From: Lachnospiraceae bacterium
GTDB taxonomy: Bacteria; Bacillota; Clostridia; Lachnospirales; Lachnospiraceae
Length of the DNA stretch: 64,000 nt
Reading direction: 5' to 3'
NCBI GenBank assembly: GCA_017552985.1
Contig: JAFZNO010000081.1
Location: 62,001 to 126,000 of the forward strand
Of this stretch, positions 30,747-38,278 are shown one piece after another (position 1 is the first letter of the stretch; each line of letters begins with the position of its first letter). The notes below the pieces were generated by a model. It was not told the DNA's origin. It ran no database searches and worked only from the letters and a program-made list of their open reading frames with translations. The translations under genes and the position numbers were made by a program.

Positions 30747-33208
30747 TATGCGATCGCCTTCTCCTTTAAGGTCACGGCCTCTTTATACGGTCTGAAGAGC
30801 AACCATATAAATGCTGCCAAGATTACAAACGCCAAAATGATTCCAATCACGTTTCCGTTTCCGGCAACCATGTTCATGAGATGATATACAACGAAGGATA
30901 CTAAATAAGCAAATCCGCATTCATAGCCAATTGCAAACCAAGTCCACTTCGCATTGTTCATCTCCCGCTTGATCGCGCCGATGGCCGCGAAGCACGGTGC
31001 GCACAGCAGGTTAAAGAGCAGGAAACTCATGCCGGATGCGCTGGTAAACGCCGTGGCAAGTGCTGCCCACGCGGACCCTTCGCCGCCATACAAAACTCCC
31101 ATGGTTCCTACAATGTTTTCCTTTGCAACAAGTCCGGTAACGGAAGCGACCGTCGCCTGCCAGTTGCCAAAACCGATGGGTGCAAAAATCCATGCGACTG
31201 CATTTCCCACGAAAGCGAGAATGCTGTTTCCAATTTCCTCTTCCTCCAGCAAGCCAAACGCGCCGTCGCTCCATCCAAGACGGGACAGGAACCAGATAAC
31301 AACTGAGGAAAGCAAAATGATGCTTCCTGCTTTCTTGATAAAGCTCCAGCCTCTCTCCCACATGGAGCGGAGTACGTTGGGAAGCGTCGGCCAGTGATAT
31401 GCGGGAAGCTCCATAACAAAAGGTGCGGGCTCCCCGGCAAAGGGTTTGGTCTTCTTGAGAATGATTCCGGAGCAAATGATTGCCGCGATTCCAATAAAGT
31501 AGGCACCCGTGGAGATCCATGCGCTGCCGCCAAAAATGGCGCCTGCGATCATGGCGATGAACGGAACCTTCGCACCGCAAGGAATGAAGGTCGTCGTCAT
31601 GATCGTCATTCTTCTGTCCCTTTCATTCTCAATGGTTCTGGATGCCATAATGCCGGGAATGCCGCATCCAGTACCGATCAGGATGGGAATAAAGCTCTTT
31701 CCGGAAAGGCCAAAGCGACGGAACACCCGGTCAAGTACAAATGCAACGCGGGCCATGTAACCGCTCGCCTCCACAAAAGCCAGCATAAAGAACAAAACAA
31801 GCATCTGGGGCACAAATCCAAGCACGGCTCCAACGCCGGCCACGATGCCGTCCAGGATCAAGCTCTTTAACCAATCCGCGCAGCCAATTGCATCCAACCC
31901 GCTTTCGATCAGCGCAGGTACTCCGGGAACCCATACGCCATAATCCGCCGGATCCGGTTCCTCGAACCCATTCTTCTCGAAATACTCTACGGCGTCGAGA
32001 TAACTCATGGCATTCGCGTCATCCCCGGCAGCCTCGGGAACGGATTCGTAGTAGACCGTAATCTCGCTTTCCTCCAAGGTTTCTTCATCTTGAACGACGT
32101 ATGCCACTTCCGTTTCATCCGGGGTAAAGGCCCGCAAGTCATTCATCTGTATCTCTTCGTCAAATCCAACAAACGCGTCTACCGCCTGTACGGCAGCCAC
32201 GTAGTCCTCCCCCGCCGCTTCTGCGTCAGCTGAGCCAATGCCAAGCAAATGATATCCGTCGCCGAACAATCCGTCATTTGCCCAATCCGTCGCGGGAGCT
32301 CCAACGCCAACCATGGCGATCCAGTAGATCAGAAACATCACCAGTGCAAAGATGGGCAAACCAAGGATCCGGTTTGTGACAATCTGATCGATCTTATCGG
32401 ACTTGCTGAGAAGATTTGCGTCCTTTTTCTTATATATGCCCTTGAGCAGTTCCGCAATGTAAACGTATCTCTCGTTCGTGATGATACTCTCGGCATCATC
32501 GTCCATTTCCTTTTCTGCTGCCGCGATGTCCTTCTCCACGTGGTCCATCACGTCTGGAGAGATCTTTAATTTTTCAAGCACCTTGTCATCCCGCTCGAAA
32601 ACCTTGATGGCGTACCATCTCTGCTGTTCCTCGGGCATGCCGTGTACAACTGCTTCTTCAATGTGGGCAATGGCATGTTCCACGGGTCCGGAGAAAGTAT
32701 GCATGGGAATCTTCTTGCCATCCTTAACGGCAGTGATGGCCGCTTCCGCTGCTTCCAGGGTTTTCTCGCCCTTTAACGCTGATATCTCTACGATCTTGCA
32801 CCCAAGCTTTTCTGCCAGTTCCTTCGTATTCAGCTTATCACCGTTCTTCCGCACCACGTCCATCATGTTGATGGCAATGACCACGGGAATGCCCAGTTCG
32901 ATCAGCTGCGTGGTAAGATACAGATTTCTCTCAAGGTTCGTGCCATCCACAATGTTCAGGATTGCGTCTGGCCGTTCGCCGATCAGGTAATTACGGGCAA
33001 CGACCTCCTCCAAAGTATAGGGCGAAAGGGAATAGATGCCGGGAAGGTCAATGATCTCCACGTCGTCATGTTTATTAAGTTTCCCTTCCTTCTTTTCCAC
33101 GGTCACTCCCGGCCAGTTCCCGACAAACTGATTGGAGCCGGTAAGTGAATTGAACAGCGTTGTCTTACCACTGTTAGGATTTCCCGCAAGTGCGATTTTC
33201 ATGCTCAT
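30746..33208 (-). CDS. feoB: ferrous iron transport protein B
   Basis: Main Fe2+ permease, 820 aa. The N-terminal G domain has the P-loop GNPNSGKTTLFN (residues 8-19), DLPGIYSLSPY and NMMD; a helical GDI domain follows; then the membrane part with two Gate motifs, including GTGCGIPGIMASR. An acidic insertion of about 110 residues (roughly 325-435) sits between the first and second membrane helices. Upstream are two feoA genes, downstream a small Cys-rich partner and a DtxR-type repressor. Confidence 0.97.
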   Translation of the reverse strand: MSMKIALAGNPNSGKTTLFNSLTGSNQFVGNWPGVTVEKKEGKLNKHDDVEIIDLPGIYSLSPYTLEEVVARNYLIGERPDAILNIVDGTNLERNLYLTTQLIELGIPVVIAINMMDVVRKNGDKLNTKELAEKLGCKIVEISALKGEKTLEAAEAAITAVKDGKKIPMHTFSGPVEHAIAHIEEAVVHGMPEEQQRWYAIKVFERDDKVLEKLKISPDVMDHVEKDIAAAEKEMDDDAESIITNERYVYIAELLKGIYKKKDANLLSKSDKIDQIVTNRILGLPIFALVMFLIYWIAMVGVGAPATDWANDGLFGDGYHLLGIGSADAEAAGEDYVAAVQAVDAFVGFDEEIQMNDLRAFTPDETEVAYVVQDEETLEESEITVYYESVPEAAGDDANAMSYLDAVEYFEKNGFEEPDPADYGVWVPGVPALIESGLDAIGCADWLKSLILDGIVAGVGAVLGFVPQMLVLFFMLAFVEASGYMARVAFVLDRVFRRFGLSGKSFIPILIGTGCGIPGIMASRTIENERDRRMTIMTTTFIPCGAKVPFIAMIAGAIFGGSAWISTGAYFIGIAAIICSGIILKKTKPFAGEPAPFVMELPAYHWPTLPNVLRSMWERGWSFIKKAGSIILLSSVVIWFLSRLGWSDGAFGLLEEEEIGNSILAFVGNAVAWIFAPIGFGNWQATVASVTGLVAKENIVGTMGVLYGGEGSAWAALATAFTSASGMSFLLFNLLCAPCFAAIGAIKREMNNAKWTWFAIGYECGFAYLVSFVVYHLMNMVAGNGNVIGIILAFVILAAFIWLLFRPYKEAVTLKEKAIA

Positions 33209-33223
33209 GATTCTTCTCCTCTT

Positions 33224-33448
33224 CTACTTTACTTCTATCTTTTCCGCATCAGCCTTGCGGATGGAAAGTTCGTATCCCCTTACGGTAATCTCGATTGGAT
33301 CTCCCAGCGGTGCAACCTTTCTCACGTAGACTTCCGTTCCCTTTGTGATCCCCATGTCCATGATCCTTCTCTTGATCGCCCCTTCGCCGTTAAGCTTAAC
33401 GACGGTCACGGTCTGTCCTACTTTTACTTCTTTCAGATTCATGCTCAC
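33224..33448 (-). CDS. feoA: FeoA-domain protein (second copy)
   Basis: A 74 aa SH3-like protein that supports FeoB. It has the family pattern KVGQTVTVVKLNGEGAIKRR followed by MGITKGTEVYV and IEITVRGYELSIRKADA. It lies 15 bases before feoB and 44 bases after the first feoA. Confidence 0.93.
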   Translation of the reverse strand: MSMNLKEVKVGQTVTVVKLNGEGAIKRRIMDMGITKGTEVYVRKVAPLGDPIEITVRGYELSIRKADAEKIEVK

Positions 33449-33492
33449 TCAGCCCTCCTGTTTATCATTCTTATTCCTTTCATGAGTTGGAT

Positions 33493-33705
33493 TTATACCA
33501 TAACTTTTCTTGCCAATGCTTCGTCGAGTGCTATCCTTGATTCCTTCACTTTTACAATGACGTTTCCGCCAACCATGCTGACAAGCGTTACGCTCCCTCC
33601 CGGCGTAAATCCCAGGTTTTCTAAGTGCCTCTTCACTTCAGGATTTCCGCCAATTTTCTTTATGACGCTTTCTTCTCCTTGAGGCGCATAAATGAGTGGC
33701 ATCAT
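33493..33705 (-). CDS. feoA: FeoA-domain protein (first copy)
   Basis: A 70 aa SH3-like protein, first gene of the feo operon. It shows VIKKIGGNPEVKRHLENLGF, then TPGGSVTLVSMVGGNVIVKV and ESRIALDEALARKV. Tandem feoA genes before feoB are common in Clostridia. A strong ribosome site (AGGAGG) precedes the ATG pair. Confidence 0.92.
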   Translation of the reverse strand: MMPLIYAPQGEESVIKKIGGNPEVKRHLENLGFTPGGSVTLVSMVGGNVIVKVKESRIALDEALARKVMV

Positions 33706-33737
33706 TCTTTTCCTCCTTTTTTTCTTTCACGCAGCAT

Positions 33738-33822
33738 ATTAGTTATATCTAACTCGCGCTTAAAAATAATGTTAGATGTCTCTAACTATTACTGTTATAC
33801 ACAACTAACTTCTTTTTGTCAA
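33738..33822 (-). promoter_or_regulatory. feo operon promoter with two metal-type operators
   Basis: TTGACA (33817-33822), 17 bp, TATAAC (33794-33799). Two inverted repeats follow: GTTAG-N6-CTAAC (33771-33786) just after the start site, and ATTAG-N6-CTAAC (33738-33753). A single half-site GTTAG also lies in the spacer. The arrangement implies repression by a metal sensor, most simply the DtxR-type protein of the operon. Confidence 0.8.
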
Positions 33823-33834
33823 GTATTAATAGGC

Positions 33835-33875
33835 AAAAAATAAAACCATCTTGAGATTTCTCTCAAGATGGTTTT
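33835..33875 (-). terminator. intrinsic terminator
   Basis: A 15-bp stem (AAAACCATCTTGAGA with complement, loop about 4 nt, 33843-33875) is followed by ATTTTTTG on the minus strand. It ends the glycosyltransferase unit; the A-rich 5' side may let it work in both directions. Confidence 0.88.
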
Positions 33876-33883
33876 CCAAATCT

Positions 33884-34912
33884 TTATTTGCGACGGCTCT
33901 TGATCTTTTTTGATATTTGTTTCAGCCAGTAGACAAAAACAAAAAGATACGTCGATTTCAATTGCAGGTTGATCAGCTTCCGTTCGTAATCGTTCACTTC
34001 TTTGAGATAATAAGCATTCTCCCGGAATTTCGGGAACGTTGCCAATGCCTCTTTCCCCAAATTCCGGATAAAGCTTAAGTCTTTTTTGGCGACGCCCTGC
34101 ATGTAGGTAAAAAGCGTATTCCGGTAAAAGAGGATCCCGTATTGATATTCGATCACGTCATGAAACTCATCCAACGCCCCGTTCTTTGACGCATAGTCCA
34201 TCATGATACGCATGGCCTCCATGCGATCCTCACACTTCTTCGGGCTGATCGCATGCGTCGTCGAAGCGTCGTGCTGATAATAAAACATGTTCACTTCCGG
34301 CAGGTACTCAAAATGTTGGATCCGCATGCCGATCTCCACGCCGGTTGCATTATCCTCGTAAAACATGTGCTCCGGAAAGTGAAATTCCTTTTCCGTAAAA
34401 ATCTCCCTGGCGTAGATCTTCGTAACCAGCGGTCCCGACTTCATCAGATATGCTTTTCTTTTCTCGTGATCCATCGGCCCCGTCTGCGCCACGTCATTAC
34501 ACGCTACCCTTTGGGTGGGCTCCATTGTGTGTTCATAGACCAGACACATGTCCGTTCCCACCACGTCAGCCCCCGTCTCATCCGCCATCTTCAAGAGCTT
34601 CTCATACATGTCCGGCGTAACCCAGTCGTCTGCATCCATGAAGCCTATAAAACGGCCCTTTGCCTCTTTTAGGCCAATGTTCTTTGCCCCGCCCTGCTTT
34701 CTGTTCTCCGGGGAGGCAATGGCTCTAACGCGGCCAGGATAGTCCTTTTCAAACTGCCTTAGAATCTCCAGGGACCGATCCGTAGAGGCATCGTCCACCG
34801 CTATGATCTCCATGTTTTGAAGCGTCTGATTGATCAGCGACCGGATGGAATACTCCAGTTTCCCGCCTTCCGCCATGTTATATACAGGTACGATAACGCT
34901 CACGTCCGTCAT
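33884..34912 (-). CDS. glycosyltransferase family 2 protein
   Basis: GT-A fold enzyme that transfers sugar from a nucleotide donor, probably to a cell-surface polymer. The 342 aa protein has the N-terminal VSVIVPVYNMAEGGKLEYSI, the second signature IIAVDDASTDRSLEIL and the metal-binding MDADDWV. A basic tail with a hydrophobic stretch (about 320-332) may touch the membrane. It overlaps an acyltransferase gene by 4 nt. Confidence 0.9.
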   Translation of the reverse strand: MTDVSVIVPVYNMAEGGKLEYSIRSLINQTLQNMEIIAVDDASTDRSLEILRQFEKDYPGRVRAIASPENRKQGGAKNIGLKEAKGRFIGFMDADDWVTPDMYEKLLKMADETGADVVGTDMCLVYEHTMEPTQRVACNDVAQTGPMDHEKRKAYLMKSGPLVTKIYAREIFTEKEFHFPEHMFYEDNATGVEIGMRIQHFEYLPEVNMFYYQHDASTTHAISPKKCEDRMEAMRIMMDYASKNGALDEFHDVIEYQYGILFYRNTLFTYMQGVAKKDLSFIRNLGKEALATFPKFRENAYYLKEVNDYERKLINLQLKSTYLFVFVYWLKQISKKIKSRRK

Positions 34913-36003
34913 TTTGCAGTATCCTTTGCTTTGCTAAATATCCTTTGAACCGCCTTGAAAAGAATCGACCGGAATGCATCCACCGCGATCCCAAGCAGGA
35001 ACATCCCAATCACTGCTCCCAGCAATCGCAACAGGAACAGCGGCATGGATTCGGAGAGGGAACCCTTTAGTCCAAACCATCCCTGCCATTCGAATCTCAG
35101 CTTTAAATTCTCTTGCAGGAGATAAACTCCAAGCACCAGCGGCGAAATGGCACAGATCAGCTTTGCGACCTTCCCGCCAAGAGGTTTTGCATGCAGAAAT
35201 GCCGCAAAAATGCCGATGGCAGCCATCAATACCAAGAACTGATTGTAATGCAGGGTTGCCATCGTAAAATCCTTTAGGCGTCCCGTAAGTCCCATGACCC
35301 AATAGAGCACCGCCGTCTCTGCGTAAATTAGAACGCAGGCTGCGAAATAAACAAGACTGCCCTTATATGATTTGTCCAAAACGCGGAACCCATATTTTCT
35401 AAAGTATGCTCCGATCAGAAAGACAATGCAATACCACAAGAAAGTATAACCCTCGTCATCTACCACGTATTTCACGGGCGAAATGCTGATAATGAAGCAT
35501 TCATACGCCAAAAGGCACAGTATCACCGTGCGCAGCTGCTTTTTCTCCATGGAATGGATTCCCGCCGATAAAAACGGTGAAAGCAAGTACGTGACCACGT
35601 ATGCCGTAATAAACCAATACGTATCCATGTGTACCGGCGCAAAATACTGCAAAAGGCTATAGATGCTTAGGTCTTCGCTCGTGACCTTCCCCAACGCCAG
35701 GAATACTAACAGCGGCGCCAGCGAATAAAACATTGTCTCCAAGATGATCTCAAACAGACGTCCCAGTTTAAACCTGGAATTGATCATAAAATATCCGGAG
35801 ATCAGCATGAATACGTTGACCGCGCAAATGGAAAGGATTTCTAATCCCCACGCGAGCCATCCGTTTACGGAATCAATGTCATTCATGGGAAGCAAAAGAT
35901 CACTTTTCCCCAGCGCGTGCAGCATGGTCACCATGATCATGGTAATGATCCTAAGGAGCTCAACGTTCGCATTTTTCTTTTTGGGTTCCGTTGTCTGATC
36001 CAT
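34909..36003 (-). CDS. acyltransferase 3 family membrane protein
   Basis: Integral membrane O-acyltransferase (OafA/YrhL class), 364 aa with about ten membrane segments. It starts with the family-typical NVELLRIITMIMVTMLHALG (His in the catalytic region) and contains WFITAYVVTYLLSPFL. It probably acetylates or succinylates a surface glycan made with the coupled glycosyltransferase. Confidence 0.88.
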   Translation of the reverse strand: MDQTTEPKKKNANVELLRIITMIMVTMLHALGKSDLLLPMNDIDSVNGWLAWGLEILSICAVNVFMLISGYFMINSRFKLGRLFEIILETMFYSLAPLLVFLALGKVTSEDLSIYSLLQYFAPVHMDTYWFITAYVVTYLLSPFLSAGIHSMEKKQLRTVILCLLAYECFIISISPVKYVVDDEGYTFLWYCIVFLIGAYFRKYGFRVLDKSYKGSLVYFAACVLIYAETAVLYWVMGLTGRLKDFTMATLHYNQFLVLMAAIGIFAAFLHAKPLGGKVAKLICAISPLVLGVYLLQENLKLRFEWQGWFGLKGSLSESMPLFLLRLLGAVIGMFLLGIAVDAFRSILFKAVQRIFSKAKDTAK

Positions 36004-36020
36004 GTTTCGTCAACCTCTTT

Positions 36021-36518
36021 TTATGCCCACGGATCCTCAGCCGCAGATTTTCTGATGCCTACCATGACAAACTGCTCCCAGAGGAACCACTGCTCGCCCT
36101 TCTTGCGAAGCTTGATCTGACGCTCGGAATCCGCGCCGCCGGACTTCACGTGAAGCATGCAGTATCCGTCATTCTCATAGGAATAGGGATTGGTGTGGAA
36201 CGTAACGGTAAAGGGCTTGCTCGGCGTATAATTATTGGAAGGCACTGCGCCCTCAAAATAAGAGAAAGGCACGTACTTCTGATCCCTGAATCTATCCTTC
36301 AGGAAGCTGAGGTCATAAGCGCTCAGCGGCTGGGGTCCCTTAAGGAAATTTAACATTTCGATTCCCGCCTCAGGTGACGACGCATATGCGCAAAGTGCAC
36401 AGATCGTCAGCGCCGCAGCCTTGAAAGGCGTGTCAAGGGAAGCTTCCGGAAGTGCCTTCAACTCCTCTAAGTTCTGAGGAAGTGCCTGAAAAGTAAAGGT
36501 CTGTGATTCATTTGTCAT
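36021..36518 (-). CDS. conserved protein resembling DUF6935
   Basis: A soluble 165 aa protein of unknown function. Features that recall DUF6935: LSAYDLSFLKDRFRDQKYVP, FSYFEGAVPSNNYTPSKPFT, HVKSGGADSERQIKLR and a Trp-rich end. No signal peptide. It is the first gene after a promoter, 18 bases before the acyltransferase, so the three genes are probably one unit. The family assignment is from memory. Confidence 0.7.
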   Translation of the reverse strand: MTNESQTFTFQALPQNLEELKALPEASLDTPFKAAALTICALCAYASSPEAGIEMLNFLKGPQPLSAYDLSFLKDRFRDQKYVPFSYFEGAVPSNNYTPSKPFTVTFHTNPYSYENDGYCMLHVKSGGADSERQIKLRKKGEQWFLWEQFVMVGIRKSAAEDPWA

Positions 36519-36578
36519 GTTCTTTCTCTCCTTTGCATTTTTATTTTTGGAATCTTTTAATATTTTTTCCTTCTGTAT

Positions 36579-36619
36579 ATTTTAGCATAAACCCTCGCGT
36601 AAGGCAAACAAACTTACGC
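36579..36619 (-). promoter_or_regulatory. promoter with overlapping inverted repeat
   Basis: TTGCCT (36602-36607), 17 bp, TAAAAT (36579-36584). The -35 lies within the inverted repeat GCGTAAG-N9-CTTACGC (36597-36619), which has no T-tract and so may be an operator rather than a terminator. Confidence 0.5.
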
Positions 36620-36623
36620 ATAT

Positions 36624-36866
36624 TCAGGATTTCTTAAGGATGTCTATAATGCGGTCGTAATTCTCTGCCTGATGCGGGAACGTGCAATTCGTACAAACCT
36701 TGATCCTACGCTCCCCCTTATCAATATAAGTAGGATTCCCAGGACAATTCTCCAGGCGGTACATGGGGCAATAACAAAAGAGACAATTGAGTTGCTCCAA
36801 GCCTTTATGACAGGGATAATATTTGCACTCCTTATTTTCAAAAAAACGATGTGAATTCTTTTCCAC
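36624..36866 (-). CDS. cysteine-rich small domain protein
   Basis: An 80 aa protein with the Cys-rich small domain: CKYYPCHKG, then NCLFCYCPMY, NCPGN and VCTNCTFPH, a likely metal-binding module. Such proteins are often found beside cobalamin genes, but their role is unknown. GTG at 36866 follows GGAGG and begins one base after the cbiA stop, so the gene is coupled to the cobalamin cluster as its last member. Confidence 0.85.
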   Translation of the reverse strand: MEKNSHRFFENKECKYYPCHKGLEQLNCLFCYCPMYRLENCPGNPTYIDKGERRIKVCTNCTFPHQAENYDRIIDILKKS

Positions 36867-36867
36867 G

Positions 36868-38262
36868 TTATTTCCTCCAGCTTTCGCACTGATCCACGAA
36901 CCATTTCGCAAATCCAGGGTTAGACGGATAATACAGATGTCCAAAGCTTAAATATCGTCCGTCGCCAAAATACCCACATTTCCAGTTCCTGCCCGTCACG
37001 GGCTTTACCGCAGTACAATCCTCTCCGCAGGCATCGCTGTCATAGTAATGAAATTCATGACCCCGGATTTCGTTACTGGCGTTTCCATCCATTCCGTCCA
37101 AAAACGTAGCAAAGGATCTTGGCATCTGGAACGTTGCATATCCAAATCGCACAAGCTTTCCGGAATTCCGACAGCCTCCTGAGATCACTCCTGCCATGGG
37201 ATACTCCTCTCCCTCCGGAGACTGAATGAAGTCATGCAGATACATGAATCCACCGCACTCCGCCAGGGCAGGCATTCCGTCCGCGAGCTTTTGTTTGATC
37301 TCCGCGCGCATCGCCCCGTTTTCCGACAGCTCTCCCGCACGAAGCTCCGGGTAGCCGCCTCCAAGGATCAGGCCTTGCACGCCCTCCGGCAACTTCCCGT
37401 CCCTCATCGGGGAGAAGAAACAAAGCTCCGCACCCGCATTTTCCAGAAGCCGGAAATTATCCTCGTAATAAAAGCAAAAAGCCTCATCCATGGCAACGCC
37501 GATCCTGACCTTTTTAGCATTCCCGCCGGGTGCGTTTAACCACTTATATTCTCCCACAGTCAACGGGTTCTTTTTCGCAGCTTCGTTTGCAAGTTCGAGA
37601 ATCCGATCTATGCAAACGGATTTTTCGAGTTGCCCTGCCGCCTCCTCCATCTTAGACTTTAATTCGCTTAACTCATCAGGAAGCAAAAGTCCCAGATGTC
37701 TGCTCGGTATCTCTAACTCTTTTCTTGTCGGGAAGCAGCCAAACGTTTCGATGTTTAATTCCTCCCGGATGATGGGCGCGATCGACTGATAAAATGCTTC
37801 ACTCACCTGATTTAGGATAACGCCCTTGATCAGCTTCTCGCGATCTAAGGCAAGGAATCCAGCAATCTCCGCAAGAACGGATCTCCCCATGCCCCTGCAA
37901 TTTACAACCAATAGAATCGGTGCATTCAGCGTTCTTGCAAGATGGTATGCCGAAGCTTCCTCACTTGTGCCCGAAAGACCATCATATAATCCCATGACGC
38001 CCTCGATCACGGAGACGTCACTGTCGTTATCCTTTAAGAACAATGCCCTAGTTACGTCCTCTCCCGTGAAGAAAAGATCAAGATTGCGGGAGGGCACCCC
38101 CAATACCCGTTTGTGAAACATGGGATCAATGTAATCAGGACCACATTTAAACGCCTGAATCTTTAGTCCTCTTTTCCGAAGCGCCTCGAGCAAGGCGCAC
38201 GTGATCAGGGTTTTCCCGCTGCCACTCTTTGGAGCGGCCAACATGATTCTTGGATTCGCCAA
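36868..38262 (-). CDS. cbiA: cobyrinate a,c-diamide synthase
   Basis: Amidates the a and c side chains of cob(II)yrinate using glutamine and ATP. The 464 aa protein has the N-terminal dethiobiotin-synthetase-like P-loop (LAAPKSGSGKTLITCALLEA) and DPMFH, and a C-terminal class I glutaminase-like domain with ILGGGYPEL and the catalytic Cys in ALAECGGFMYL. Length and domains are normal. Confidence 0.96.
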   Translation of the reverse strand: MANPRIMLAAPKSGSGKTLITCALLEALRKRGLKIQAFKCGPDYIDPMFHKRVLGVPSRNLDLFFTGEDVTRALFLKDNDSDVSVIEGVMGLYDGLSGTSEEASAYHLARTLNAPILLVVNCRGMGRSVLAEIAGFLALDREKLIKGVILNQVSEAFYQSIAPIIREELNIETFGCFPTRKELEIPSRHLGLLLPDELSELKSKMEEAAGQLEKSVCIDRILELANEAAKKNPLTVGEYKWLNAPGGNAKKVRIGVAMDEAFCFYYEDNFRLLENAGAELCFFSPMRDGKLPEGVQGLILGGGYPELRAGELSENGAMRAEIKQKLADGMPALAECGGFMYLHDFIQSPEGEEYPMAGVISGGCRNSGKLVRFGYATFQMPRSFATFLDGMDGNASNEIRGHEFHYYDSDACGEDCTAVKPVTGRNWKCGYFGDGRYLSFGHLYYPSNPGFAKWFVDQCESWRK

Positions 38263-38278
38263 AGCTTCCTCCCCCTTA

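Noticed and set aside
36597..36619. Terminator after the Cys-rich small-domain gene
   Set aside because: The inverted repeat GCGTAAG/CTTACGC has no T-tract and covers a -35 box.
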